Part shown: positions 46,900-58,811 of the stretch, piece by piece
Position numbering within the stretch: the first letter of the stretch is position 1
Layout of the letters: each line of letters begins with the position of its first letter
Source: Metallyticus violacea
Lineage: Eukaryota; Arthropoda; Insecta; Mantodea; Metallyticidae
Assembly: GCA_030762175.1 (NCBI GenBank)
Contig: CM060834.1
Span: 34,377,501-34,441,500, forward strand
Direction of reading: 5' to 3'
Length of the DNA stretch: 64,000 nt
Notes under the pieces: model-generated
What the model was told of the DNA's origin: nothing
Seen by the model: only the letters and a program-made list of their open reading frames with translations
Databases searched by the model: none
Translations under genes and position numbers: made by a program

Positions 46900-47480
46900 T
46901 TTTTACTTACATCTAATTATGTTAATATTACAAAATACATATAAACTTAATTATATACATATAAACCTAACACAATTCGTGTCCACTTATTTAAATGCAT
47001 CTTCTTATTCTTCTTCCTTTAAGGATTAGGCCCTACCTCTTCCGATATCACATTTTTGTTTCTATCCATGCATGTCTTATAATTAATATTTGGATTATAT
47101 GTCAACAAACGTTTTATATTCTCTTTCATTTTAGGTGTTTTACCTATTCTTATCTATAATTACTTAGTTGTAATATTGGCAGCACTTGTAATTCTTTTCT
47201 TATATCGTTATTTCTTATAACATTTTCCTTTATGCAACCTTTTACAGATCATAAAAGCGCTGTTTGAATTTTATTATATTCATTTTTTAAAGCACTTAGT
47301 TTTTCAAAGTATTTCTAATTGTTCCACACACAGCTTGGAACAAATACCTTCCAATCTAAACACATTTAACCTAATTATATACATGTAAAGCGAATAAAAT
47401 ACATACTAAACCTAGTTAAATACATATCTAATTAAATATTTTACTTAATTAAATACATGTCAACTACAAATACTTATATA
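46900..47480. repeat. Loose repeats of 'ttaaatacat'-like motif
   Basis: Related strings such as 'taattatatacatataaacc', 'taattatatacatgtaaa', 'tagttaaatacatatc' and 'taattaaatacatgtc' recur at 46945-46975 and 47365-47460. Simple AT-rich sequence; spacing is irregular. Confidence 0.5.
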
Positions 47481-47819
47481 TGAACTACAGTGCTTGTCTT
47501 AGTTTCTCTTAAAATTTTTAACTGTTAGAGGACAGACCTCAAAGGCTGCTGCAGGTAAATGACTCTAATCATTGATGTTTCTGTATAAGAGCGAACATTT
47601 TCCTACTAATGTCCTCTAATGTCTTTCTTGAATTTTAAACGTATGATCTCCCCTTTAATTTAGATACGTTATTGAGTCTTTAATCACATCGACCATTTCA
47701 AAGCGCTTCTACGCCTGGAATATTTTTTTCGTTCCCTAAATGATACAATTTTTCATTTGTAAAATGTAGAAACCATAAATTGCAATTTTTAACAATTATG
47801 ATTTCACTCTGGCAGACTT
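47481..47819. other. No recognisable feature
   Basis: AT-rich, nothing identified. Confidence 0.5.
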
Positions 47820-48800
47820 ATATGCAGGAGGTCTGAAAAGTTCTTAGCTAGCAATAAGAAAACGAGTTTTTAACTTGTACATTATTTTTATTTTTAAACA
47901 TATTCTCCCTTAAAGTCAATGAATTTATTCAAGAAATGCCCCAGTGCATCTCATCCTATAGTTATTTTCCTAAAAGTCTGCAAAATACTTTTCTATAGAT
48001 GTGATGGTCTGTTGATTTTATGTAAAACACTGACCAGTGATGAAGAATTTTATTTTTGAAATGGATAGAAGCCAGAGGGAGCCAAATCTGGGTAGTATGG
48101 CTGCAGCAACAGAAATACTTCGTATCTCTCTATTTTCCCATCTTTAAAACACTTTTGAGGTCATTGTCGTGATGAAAAGTATTTCTTCTTCTGAAAAACC
48201 GAGTCTTTTACCACATTGTTATTCATCCGTTGGTCTGAAAATTGGAATAGTACTATTCGGTCATGGTTTTATCTTTCTGAAGACAATTAATTATTAAACC
48301 CACACTGATACCATAAGTTTTCCTGCAGATGGAACCGACCTTGTCTTCTTTGGCGCTGAGTAACCGACTTCTATCCACTGTTTTGACCGCTGTTTCGATT
48401 GTTGGTGGATCTAGAGCTAAGTTGACAAGCAAAAGCAGTTTTGTTGCTGTTAAAAGCTCCAAACACCTTTGCGATAATGTGATAACATTTTTGATCAGAT
48501 GCTAGCAAACCTGGCAGCCATCTTGCTCAAAACTTTTTCATACACAATAATTCTTCATGTAAAACATAAAGCCTCCTCAGTAGTTTCACGCATTTAGCTT
48601 GCCTTCATCTAATACCACATCACATATTTGTTCAGTGGATTGTGTTTCACAATTTAGACTTCGTTATGTTGGCCATCTTAAATGCTGGGACGACCATGTT
48701 TAAATTCAGCAACCTATTTTTAATGTTGTATATGAAGGAGACTAGTTATCATAAATGTTTCCAAATTGGTATGATGTTCCTTTAGCTTGAGTCACATTTT
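47820..48800 (-). pseudogene. Mariner transposase relic F (SETMAR-like type)
   Basis: On the minus strand, three-frame reading gives SPSYTTLK and VAEFKHGRPS (HTH), ICDVVLDEGKL, VLSKMAARF (KLSARWVPR-like), then STNNRNSGQNSG, QGRFHLQENLWYQCGF (S..K.M...FWD region), FQKKKYFSSRQ (second catalytic block, HQDNAP replaced) and QPYYPDLAPSGFYPFQK (third Asp replaced by Gly in APSD). The minus-strand 3' terminus near 47820 holds 'cagacctcctgcatataa', a possible TIR. Decay is severe. Confidence 0.78.
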
Positions 48801-49649
48801 AAAAGTACTTTATAACTGCACAATGCTCAATTTTATGGAACACCACTATATATACATCTGCGTTATAAATTATTTCAAACAACGACTTGATAATTCAAAG
48901 CAATTTTTAAGACAAATGTACGAAGTAAAAAAAGACATTATTTCACCCATTGCAGGACCACCTAAAGTTGAAGTCGGAATATTTTAGACTGCCTTTTACA
49001 TTTAAAATGTCACAATTTTATAGGACTAATGAACGACAGTTTTTCTTTAAAGGCCTACAATGCCTCTTTCTGCAGAATGCTCTTTAATTTCTTGTTTTTG
49101 TGTAGATCATAACGACTTGACTTTTTAGAACCAAATATATGTAAATTTTTTATTTATATTGGAGACTGAACTCATGGGGTTTGCACTTTGAAGAAACTCA
49201 AAATAATATTGTAATATATTACGATTAAGACTATAAGAACGTACTTGCGTTTTTTCCAAATTATTATTTTAGTTATATATTTATTTAATTAAGAAATCAG
49301 GAAATTATTTGTTTTCCAAACGTTTATTTACCCATTCAAAATTTATCCATCCAAACAATTATAAAAGTGAAAACAGTAATTGACTACCAGAGGTCTGCTA
49401 CTAACGCTAGCAATGTTGCGTCATTACTGATGTAATTCAATATTGAGAGCATATTGTCTTAAATGTACTGGTGGTACAATTAATATAACTTTAAATAAAC
49501 TAAAGAAATCGTAAAATGTAATATTTAATCGAAATTAATTCTTTTTGCATATCGGAATTATAAAGAGTTTTTAAAGTTGGTCAAAATCCATAATAAAATA
49601 CTACATTTAGACACTAGTTGCGTAAAATTTCCATAGTAATAAAATTTAG
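48801..49649. other. No recognisable feature
   Basis: AT-rich, nothing identified. Confidence 0.5.
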
Positions 49650-49840
49650 TAGGCCTTGGTGATCTAGAGGTAACGAGCTGTCTTCGGAACCCTAAGTTCG
49701 GGGGTTTAAAACCGGCCAAGGTCGATGGGGCGCAAGTCTTCCGACTGAACTTAGTCTTTGATACCGTGACGTAGATTTACGGCAAGTTAAAGAACTCCAT
49801 ACCTGAAAAAATATGTCTCAATACAAAATTAGCCACCATT
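49650..49840 (+). repeat. SINE-C copy 2
   Basis: Head 'ggccttggtgatctagaggt' and degenerate B-box 'gggtttaaaacc', body 'taccgtgacgtagatttacg', 'gcaagttaaagaactccata', 'cctgaaaaaata'. Same order as 2480-2705. Confidence 0.78.
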
Positions 49841-51594
49841 TTAACACCACACTGGATGGGACTTGAAGCGATTGGCTGATCACCCATCTTTCTGATATCG
49901 TAATGACGGTCATGTAAAAACAAGCTTCATCTGGCCAAATCTGGCTAAATTATTTCAAATTTATTAAAGAAATTTATTAGGAGAAAATTCAACAATAATG
50001 ACTGATGCTAGGCGGTGTTTTGACGCTCTTAACATACCCAGGTATATGATGAATCTTCTCGATAAATATGTTTCAGCAGTGGCTATACCTCTTACTTTTA
50101 CTTCTTAATAATAGTCTAAAGTGGAATTGTTTTTAAGTGTACAGAACTGACAAAAAGATTTTAAACCAAACATCTTCGTGGATTTTACCGTAGTTGTTGC
50201 ATATTTACATCTGAATGGTACTATAAAGAGAAAACCGTGGTCAATGCTTGCAGGCAGCGTTGTTCTGTAAATGTGAAAAAACTATGCAACATTTTCACAA
50301 TAAATGTGTTTATATAACACAACGATGGGAAATAGCCCAGAGGATCGGAGTGAAAAACATGCAACAAAGTAGGTATTTGTTTTCCTGTAAGTGATAGATA
50401 AAAGCCAATGCACATTCCTTAATGAAAATTTACAGACCGCTGAATCATTCACATAAGTGAACGTGTTTATGCGATTATACTGTGAAAGGCATGGAATATC
50501 GTCCAATAGCGGAAATATTGCACCAATGAATGTGCAGATAAGAAGCCTTTGTATACACGAGCTTGTACTCTTATAAATAGAGGACTAAATGAACTGAACT
50601 TTTTAAAACAACACCGTATAACTAATTTAATTACATAGTTTAATGCCAAGTATTTATGTGCAGTAAAAGAAAAAAATTTACGACAAGCACATGTATGAAA
50701 GTTTTTCACACATTTTATTTTACATATTTTTCAGCATTTGATATAATATTAAGTATTTCAAACCATACTATATAATGTTATCTTCTTATCTGCGCATGCA
50801 ATGGTGCCTAATTTATTACCCTAGTCATCATTATATTCAAAGAATAGTCGCAAACTACAGAGCCCTCATTTGAACGCGTGGCCGACTTAATTGGGATTTG
50901 CTTGGCACCGGGAAGCACGCTGTTTTCCGGCGCAGTCACATGTTCATAGCAACTTACATTCAAGCGCATAACTTTCTAAGGACACCAAACATCAATTTTT
51001 TGGTAATACAATCGCATTTGGTGTGCAAGATCAGGGTTTTCTGCACTGCAGTGTATATTGTTTTGTGTCACTACATAAATAAAAGCCATGATTCGTTCTT
51101 GGGAGTAACTGAAGATGCAATTCAGAGCAAACATTCTACTTTGTGTCCCGTATTTAATGATGAAACTATAGAACTCCCTGACCGAACTGGATTGCCTAGG
51201 CGATAACCTTGATACTCCCATTCGGAAAGTTTCGGAATCAATTCCTGTTGGGCTACCTATCATTACCTTGGGTTATTTTTGTGGTTTCCCTCGATCAATT
51301 AGAGCATTAGGGGTTGGATATTTACTTTTCAATAATTTTCCGCTCTTCCATGTGTTTTCATTTATTCTCTTAGTTCTGTTACAGAATCGAAAGTGCAGGA
51401 CGCGGTGTGATAGTGGTTTCCCCTTTGGTAAGGTTACTGCTCCGGTGTGTGGTATGGAAGGGGTCTTTCTGAGGGCTTGTATTCCTTAGGGGGTGGGAGA
51501 TGGAGACTCCATCGGTGTCGGTGTGCTCTATCTGTAAAATGTTAGATATCCCCTCCACGTCCTAGCAGTCACCGCCCGGTTTCCCCCTCGCGAC
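49841..51594. other. No recognisable feature
   Basis: Less AT-rich between 50860 and 51540. Frames up to 102 codons overlap between strands and show no motif. Confidence 0.5.
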
Positions 51595-51665
51595 AACCCT
51601 CCCTGTAGGCACAAACGGCTAGCCGTGAGCAACATTCAAGTACCGAACTATCCTCTTCCGTGCCA
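51595..51665. repeat. Repeat R3-like segment, copy 3
   Basis: Matches 44255-44415 in the landmark order described there. Low confidence because of the divergence. Confidence 0.4.
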
Positions 51666-52321
51666 AACACAAAATCCCGCATTATTGGTAAAACCTAGAC
51701 GGACTCCTCTGTATGCAGAAAAAAGGCGTCCGTCGTTGCTCAAAGACTGCAAATAGCAAACACATAAAAATTTACGCAGTATTTATTATGTTTACAAGGT
51801 ATTATTTATCATTAGAAAATAATTTTTAGGTTTTTAAGAATCTGAAATTGTTTAGAACCAATATTTCTTAAATGTAATGAAATATAATACGTATTCGGTT
51901 TTTATAAAATCATCTAAGTACAAAAACTATTAATCAATTACTGTCCATTACAGTTTACTGCAGTGAAATATGTAATAAAATATTAATAACAATAATTACA
52001 ACACCAAGAACATGCAAAAAATAAGAAAAACTTAAGTATTTTTCACTAGTGTAACATGCATAAAAATTATTTTAAGAACATTTACTGCAGTACAAAATTA
52101 ACCGTTAATTTAAACACATGCATCTATATACATATTTGACTTTTGGCTTTTGTAAAGCCATACAAATATAAAAGGTTAGGTATTTATACATAATTACAAT
52201 GCTCCCTACAAGTAAAATGAATAATTTTAACCAAACAAATGGAAAAGAAAATGTAATGCAAAATATAATTTCCCTTGTATACGAGTATATTTAATGACTG
52301 GAAAGTTTAAACCCTTTGCAT
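51666..52321. other. No recognisable feature
   Basis: Very AT-rich, nothing identified. Confidence 0.5.
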
Positions 52322-52912
52322 TTCTTGAACTTCCACTTCAAGTTCATCTATAGCTTTTCTTTTTCACTCTATGCTTTATCAATTTTTTCCTTAGTCACAA
52401 TATATTGGCTAACATATTGTCTTACAATATTTATTAAAGACATACCGCAACTGCATTCATAGTTTATATTACTCACATGGTTTTCAATAACCTGAGTACC
52501 CAATGTTATGACAGCGTCTCTCTAGTTTTCCAGATTCAAAAATTCAGTTTAATAACTATTACTAATCAGCACTGGCATAAATTGATAAATTTCATAATAC
52601 AAACACATTATGAAGCCAGTAGGACTCCTCGGTCCACATCTATTTAATTCCCTAAAGTGAGAAAGAAGCTTATCCCTGTCAGAATCGAGAATCAATTCTT
52701 CATTAGTTTGTGTAATGTATATAGTTATTTTTTGAGTCTGAAGAAGAGGGACTGATATAAAATATATTTCTTGCATTGCAGTTTCTAATTTAGCAGATTT
52801 AAGTTGCAGAACATTTAAGACTTTGAGCTTTCTTTCAGTTTCAAGTATATTGCATAGAAAAAATGTCCTTCCTAACCACAAATTATAGTTCGAAATGTTT
52901 AATACACATTAC
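52322..52912 (-). pseudogene. Unidentified decayed reading frame
   Basis: One minus-strand frame is open for about 120 codons down to 52549 and then continues in the same frame for about 75 more codons, broken by single TAA/TAG codons. The text looks protein-like (KLKVLNVLQLKSAKLETAM, SDRDKLLSHFRELNRCGPRS, LGTQVIENHVSNINYECSC, GMSLINIVRQYVSQYIV). I do not recognise a family. Candidates are the C-terminus of a decayed DNA-transposon protein or a processed pseudogene; chance cannot be excluded in AT-rich DNA. The start is uncertain and no ATG is evident near the 5' end. Confidence 0.35.
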
Positions 52913-53040
52913 CGTTTTATTATTAACTTCAACATTTGCACGGAATATACTCTATCCACTTCTCCTTTAATGACTGCTGTTTATAAAGTTAAATATGATA
53001 TTATGCTACACACTGCCATATGTGCAACGGGGCACACAAC
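52913..53040. other. No recognisable feature
   Basis: Short spacer before repeat R2. Confidence 0.5.
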
Positions 53041-53208
53041 AAGAGCAACCCATGTTGAACTTAACACTTTCTATTACAAAGTCCAGATGTAATTTCTTTA
53101 AATCAAAATCATGTTAATAAAAAACAAGAATTACACGCTAATGTTGATTACTACCAACTATAAACTACTGTAATAAACCACGTAACTACAACGAAACAAA
53201 TAAACAAA
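53041..53208 (+). repeat. Dispersed repeat R2, copy 2
   Basis: Direct repeat of 33990-34168, sharing 'aagagcaacccatgttg', 'aacacttt', 'taataaaccacgta' and 'caacgaaacaaa' in order. No ATA microsatellite accompanies this copy. Confidence 0.65.
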
Positions 53209-53270
53209 CCCATGTGCTTAATAGCAGTAACATGCTTGAACCACGATCGCCCCTATGTTGTATACGATCG

Positions 53271-53333
53271 ATAATTAATTAATAGGCAATTAATAATAAT
53301 ATTAATTATTATTGTTATTATTATTTAATTAAT
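53271..53333. repeat. AT-only imperfect palindrome
   Basis: 'aattaattaata' and 'ttatttaattaatt' arms around an AATAAT core. Confidence 0.6.
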
Positions 53334-53494
53334 TGTGCATCACCTTCTAATGTAAATTGGGGGCGTTTATCTTTCACTCCTGCGTTCATTCCGATTGTTG
53401 ATTATTTTGAAATAGCACCTACGTTTTTTTTTAGTTTAATTAGCTGTAACTTGAAAATTAAAAATTATTTCTCATGGACATAAACTTTTAGTTT

Positions 53495-53558
53495 AGTTTA
53501 TTTAAAAATAAATAAATATTTTAAATAGTTTATTTAAAAATAAATAAATATTTTAAAT
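53495..53558 (+). repeat. Perfect 32-bp tandem duplication
   Basis: A 32-bp unit beginning 'agtttatttaaaaataaa' occurs at 53495-53526 and again at 53527-53558 without change. Confidence 0.95.
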
Positions 53559-53649
53559 AATATATAATTGCTTTATTACATGTTTCTCGTTTTTATATTA
53601 AATAAAATCAAGACTCTACTAATAACTGGAGCTAATTACATTGCTGAAT

Positions 53650-53872
53650 TGGTGGCCCAGTGGTAACCATATTTTCCTTCTAGACCCAAGATCGCGGGTT
53701 CAATCCCGGTCAGGATTGATAGATTTTTTTAGGTGTAAAAATAATAAGTGAAAGAACCTCCAGCGTGAAAGATGAGGCCTCTGGGCAACATTTATCGACC
53801 GTTCCTCGCTCTGAATTGGATGGGACGCTGATGACCTGAGACGTTAAAGGTCATTCGTATATAAACCAAATC
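53650..53872 (+). repeat. SINE-B copy, plus strand
   Basis: Head 'tggtggcccagtggtaacca' (A-box) and 'gggttcaatccc' (B-box), then body 'ggtgtaaaaataataagtga', 'agcgtgaaagatgaggcctc', 'gggcaacatttatcgacc', and 3' end 'gatgacctgagacgttaaag' then 'ataaacc'. The middle domain ('tgtcgtagatttacggcacg') present in other copies is deleted here. Confidence 0.85.
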
Positions 53873-56800
53873 GACAACATACATTGGTGAAAATATTATC
53901 TACATTCCGAGTTTAACTGCGATGGCCAATTTTCTTAGATACTATATTTCTGCATAAAACAGTTTAACTAGCTTATAACTTGTATGAAATGCATTAACAT
54001 TGACCAAAAGTTTCATAATGGCATAAGGAAGAAAAAAATACACAAACCGGGGCTGAGTTGAGAGTAGTACATTAAGCCGCAATGGCAGTTCGAGAATATT
54101 CCCAGGTCAAATCACCTTCCTCCGGGAATCCAATTCATGGCCGCCCTTTGGCTCAGCGCGAGCTTTTTGACTGTTCGCTAAAAGTTCCTTTCTGCAGTGC
54201 ATTATGGATAAAAGCCAGTCCTCTAGGGAACGCACCATGACGTACACAGTCCACTGTCACATGACCTACTGATATGTACATCATAATATTGATGATGGTA
54301 ATGACCTAAGTTTAACAAGCCTCGGCTATAAAACTTTCTCTCCGCTACCCCCTCCCCTTTTTAGACAATCTCAATTCTCTTTCAGAACGATAGCGGTGTA
54401 GGGGTGGACAGAAAGGGAATAATAAAGCGTGTACGAGGTGGGAGGGGTTAATGTCTATACTCTGGGCGGAAGTAGGAACTACATACAAAACACACAGTGG
54501 ATAGGAGGCCCACATGCGAGTGCACTCCCCATGAATCACTCAACTGCGGCGAAGCAACACAGCGAACGCGCTCTTCAATCATTTTGTTTAATGTTTCCAT
54601 TTACCTATAAGCAGGATATATCCGGAAATAATTCAGTAGTTTAATATTAATAAAACGTTCTAGCGTTCTTTTAGGATCAACATTCGTGGCATTGTCGCAT
54701 TCTCATCCAGAGACTGAAGTTCTTCAGAAGTCGCTGTAAGAAACCTTTGGCACACCTGGAATGTTTCCTCCCACCTCCCCAAATACTTAGGAAAATTCTG
54801 CGACGGTTACACACTATCATAAAATTTTAGTAAATAACAACATATTCCTTGCATTTGATCAAAAAGTTTGTTCGGAATGTCGACCTTGATTCCCGATACA
54901 CAGTTCATTTCGTTTGGGCACAGATTCATAGATAGCGGGTTATGAACTGACTGTTGCAAGGAATTCAGATCACGTGGTTTCTAAGCAAAAACTTCATATT
55001 TCACAAAACTCCAAAGTTAAAGACCACATTGAGGTTGCATGGTTCTCTTGTACCACAATGGTCAAGCTATTTCTCACGTGTAAGCCGTAATGAGGAGGTG
55101 TTCCATTCTGCTCAAAGTAGCTGCATCTCGAGAACAAGAGGACTAATGCCCAATACTGAAATAACCCCCTCTTACATCACTCATATCTCAAGATTTCGTT
55201 CACTGGCAACCGTTCCCCTTAACTTCTGCACTCCAAATAGTTGCGCTAGTAGAGTTGAAATTTTCTAAGATAATGACATATAGGCTTTCATTACAAATTG
55301 AGGAGTGCTTTTACAAAAGTCGATAAATGCAAAAAAGTATTTTTTTCAATAAATGCATTTTTTAAAACATTGCAGTAAAGAACTAAAACTATAAACATGG
55401 TATCTTCACATTTATATTTTTACTTTAAGCACTAATTTAAATATTTGTTTGATATTAAACATTTTACAATTCCATTATTAGAAACTATTTTAAAATTTAA
55501 TTCTTTTTCCAAAGTACTTATTTTGTTTTTTACACGTTTTTATTTATAAGGAATATATCTTTTTTTTTTTTTTGCATAAGAATGAAATTATTACATTGTT
55601 GCATTAACACATTATTATGCTATAAAATAATGAAAAGTATGTCCTTATCAAAATATAGAACTAAATACAATTCTAAGTTATAAAAAAATAAAATTTAACG
55701 GACATGTTTAACAAGTCTTTATAACATTCTTGACTGCTCTCGGTATTTCAAAATACTTCATGTAGTTAAACGCGTCTTTTTTATTCTTACTATTTTCTTT
55801 GGCAAAATAACTGCTTTATTTACGTGCTGCATGCAATTATTACACTTCAATATCTCAGCCTTAACAGGACAGGACGTGTCAGCTACGGACAACAGTAAAA
55901 TTTTCTTTTAAAATCTTCATAGGCTATCACTTAGGCTCTTATTATGAAAGGCATCTTAGATCGCTTGACTGTTTGCACTTTATTTTCCAATATCTATTTA
56001 GTACTTTGATGGTACCAAATCATCCCAGTACTTGATGTATTCATATAGAGACTTTTTTGGTAGGCTTTTTCTACTTTGTCGAAGAATCTGTCAATAAACA
56101 TATTTATAACTACCGGCGGCGGAAAAACAGCCTAACTTTATGGCATATTTTTCTTTCTTCCATAAAAGTCATCAGTGTAGTCACAACATTTTTATTTATA
56201 CCTGCACAGGAATCTAAAAATAAACGAATTTCATTTAGATCATTTACTGGGTCTCAAGGTAGAAAATTCAGCACAACAGAGGCAACTTAATTGCATTCCT
56301 TGGATACTTCTGTGTCTGGTCAAGTGTCAAAACTATTCACAATATTCTTTTATAATCACTCAGTCATACAAGAAAATATAATCATAGTCACTCTAATAAA
56401 TCTTCCCGCGTTGCTGTGTAACCAAGGGGTCGAATAGTTTTAACCTTGCGTTTACTCGACTATTAGGCAACTTACATCTATAAAATTAACTCAGTCAAAA
56501 AACCAGAGCAAATTCTGTTTCTGCCAGGTTTAGTTCCTCATTTCTTACTTATTTTCTTCAACCATTTTCTCTTAACCTTACCTATATAATTCCCAAACTC
56601 CAAGATTTCATATTCACCAACTTGTTTCCCCTTGCCTCTTTTGGTAAGTTAATCCTAAGTTTTGTTTTCATTTCTTCAGTTTTCTTACATTATGCAATTG
56701 CATGCCAGTAAATATCTTTCATTTCACACATTCCGCTATATTTAAACCTCCTATTATTCCTTTCCGATTCACTACCCCTGTCTGGGCTCATGCGATTCCT

Positions 56801-57569
56801 TCCCTCGTCCACCTGTTACCTTCATCCAAATAATTCTCTCAACCCCATATTTCCTTTAACCCTCTATAAACCCCCAATGACTTCTTACTACTAAAATTAC
56901 CAAATTTCTCCTGTATTTCCATATCATCAATTCTTTCCATAAAAACATTTTTCTTTACTTTCTCTATCATGCCACACCATACCCAAGCCAATTTTTTTCC
57001 ATAATCTCATTGATTCTATTAACCCAAGTATTTCCTCCCCTCACTTTCTCTTGGGTCACTAGACAGTGTTTCTCGTAAAATTCTCTTCTAAATTATTAAA
57101 CCTGAACCAAAATTTCAGGGTTCTTGTCGTTATTTTTCCTTTACTCCCTACTTGGCCTAATTTAGCATGTGAAACGCCGTTTTGTGAACTTTTTGGTAGG
57201 CCCATAATTTGTTTGCAGAAATTCCTGTGAATCAAGTTTACATTTAGCCATCCCTATCACTACCCCAAACATCATTTTAGCCTCTACTACTACCGTACAT
57301 ATTTTTTCCAACTACTTAATATGCATTTCTGGTACTTTATACCTACAGGCAGTAACAGCTTTCAAAACTAGCGTACCTTTTGCTAGAATATTTCTTTTTT
57401 GTTCCCTCCACGCTCCATTCTTGTCTGAGTTATTAAATATTACTGAAAATTGCAATAAGTCATCGTATAAGGTGAAATCCCTCAAACAGTGGCAGGTATG
57501 GAGCGCTATAGAAGAATAATACAGAAAATGACAAACATTTCCGAAATGAAAATCCTTTCGCAGCATGTA
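53873..57569. other. No recognisable feature
   Basis: Frames up to 104 codons at 54345-55268 and 56057-56290 have no motifs. A polyT lies at 55559-55573. Confidence 0.5.
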
Positions 57570-57950
57570 AAACTGTTATTTCTGCTAAGAGTAATGCTGA
57601 AACACGGACATGAATATGAATGCCATTAACCCGTGTCGCGGCAAGTTCCTCACACTCTAGCGCAATATGAAAGGCGGTAAGGCAATGCGACTTTGTTCTT
57701 CTCTTCCGCTTGTCGGATGCATTTCGCAACGGCCGTTTTGTCTTTGTCAGTTGCATGTGCGGCGTGAAAACGTCGGCGCGCGTTCATTCGGCTGTTCCTA
57801 ATCGCGTCCTCCACATTTACACAATAATGGATTGCAGTATGCCCGCTTCACTCCATTGAACCTCTAAATCCCTACGTCGCGTCGTGGACCGGTGAACATG
57901 CACCGCGCTTGCGCTAAACCGTCGAAATAAAATGCAGCAGGAAACGAGTA
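57570..57950. other. CpG-rich patch
   Basis: About 380 bp with many CG dinucleotides ('gtgtcgcggcaag', 'aacgtcggcgcgcgttc', 'acgtcgcgtcgtgg') in an otherwise AT-rich, CpG-poor region. No matching gene, SINE or transposase was recognised. It might be a promoter, an exon edge or a younger insertion. The frames inside show no known motif. Confidence 0.45.
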
Positions 57951-58779
57951 TAGAAGGAAGCGTATTCTGAACTCAGTGAATCCATTAATCAACCTGCTAT
58001 GTGAAGAGGAAGACAGCAAGACCAAATTTCCTTTGAACATCTTCGCGTTCACAGGAACTCAATGCTCTGTTTGAAATATTACACTAATATTGAAACACAT
58101 TCATGAAAAACGATTAAGCTGAGATGTGTATTCAGTAACTTGTCGAATTAAAGTAATTTATGTGAACATAAAAATAAATAAGTTTTAAAACCTCACAAAA
58201 AAGAAGAAATATTATTAATATAAATTACTATCCAAGATATGTTATCAGCTACAGATATTTCAAACAACTTCTGGAGAATTTTCGGCAGCCTTTTATTCGC
58301 CATTATTTGTAAACCTTCAAATTACGTATCTCAAAGTAGTTCTGCGTGCTGCGCCAGTTCATTTGTAAACCCTTAATTTCAAAACTCAATTTAAGATTAA
58401 TAAAAATTAAAAAAACATGTCAAATTATAGATTGGGGGAAAGATTAAAAGCAGTGTTTATTAAATTTTAGGTTTCACTCTCTCACCCCTAGCACCCTCAA
58501 TTTGAAATTTCAAATGGTGCCTTTGCCATATGCTCATTAAAATTTAAAGAGGATGTAATTTTTATCACATTATTACATCACAGTTTTTATCGTTGCCTGG
58601 CAAAATTTGATAATGGGATAATGTTGTTGCTGTTGTTTTAATTTGAAATAAATAATACTGTAAAAACTAATACTAAAGAAGTAAACGGGTTAGGCAAAAT
58701 TTCGGCTGTATTACCATAATTATAATTTTACACAAAATACTTTTTTTAATCCTATAACTAACTTGTTTTGTTCTGCTCA

Positions 58780-58780
<1 letters not shown>
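57951..58780. other. No recognisable feature
   Basis: AT-rich, nothing identified. Confidence 0.5.
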
Positions 58781-58810
<30 letters not shown>

Positions 58811-58811
58811 T
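58781..58811 (+). repeat. (ATA)n microsatellite
   Basis: About ten triplets. Confidence 0.9.

Noticed and set aside
57460..58052. Two minus-strand frames of 60-98 codons over the CpG-rich patch
   Set aside because: No recognisable motif; an elevated GC content alone lengthens random frames by reducing stops.
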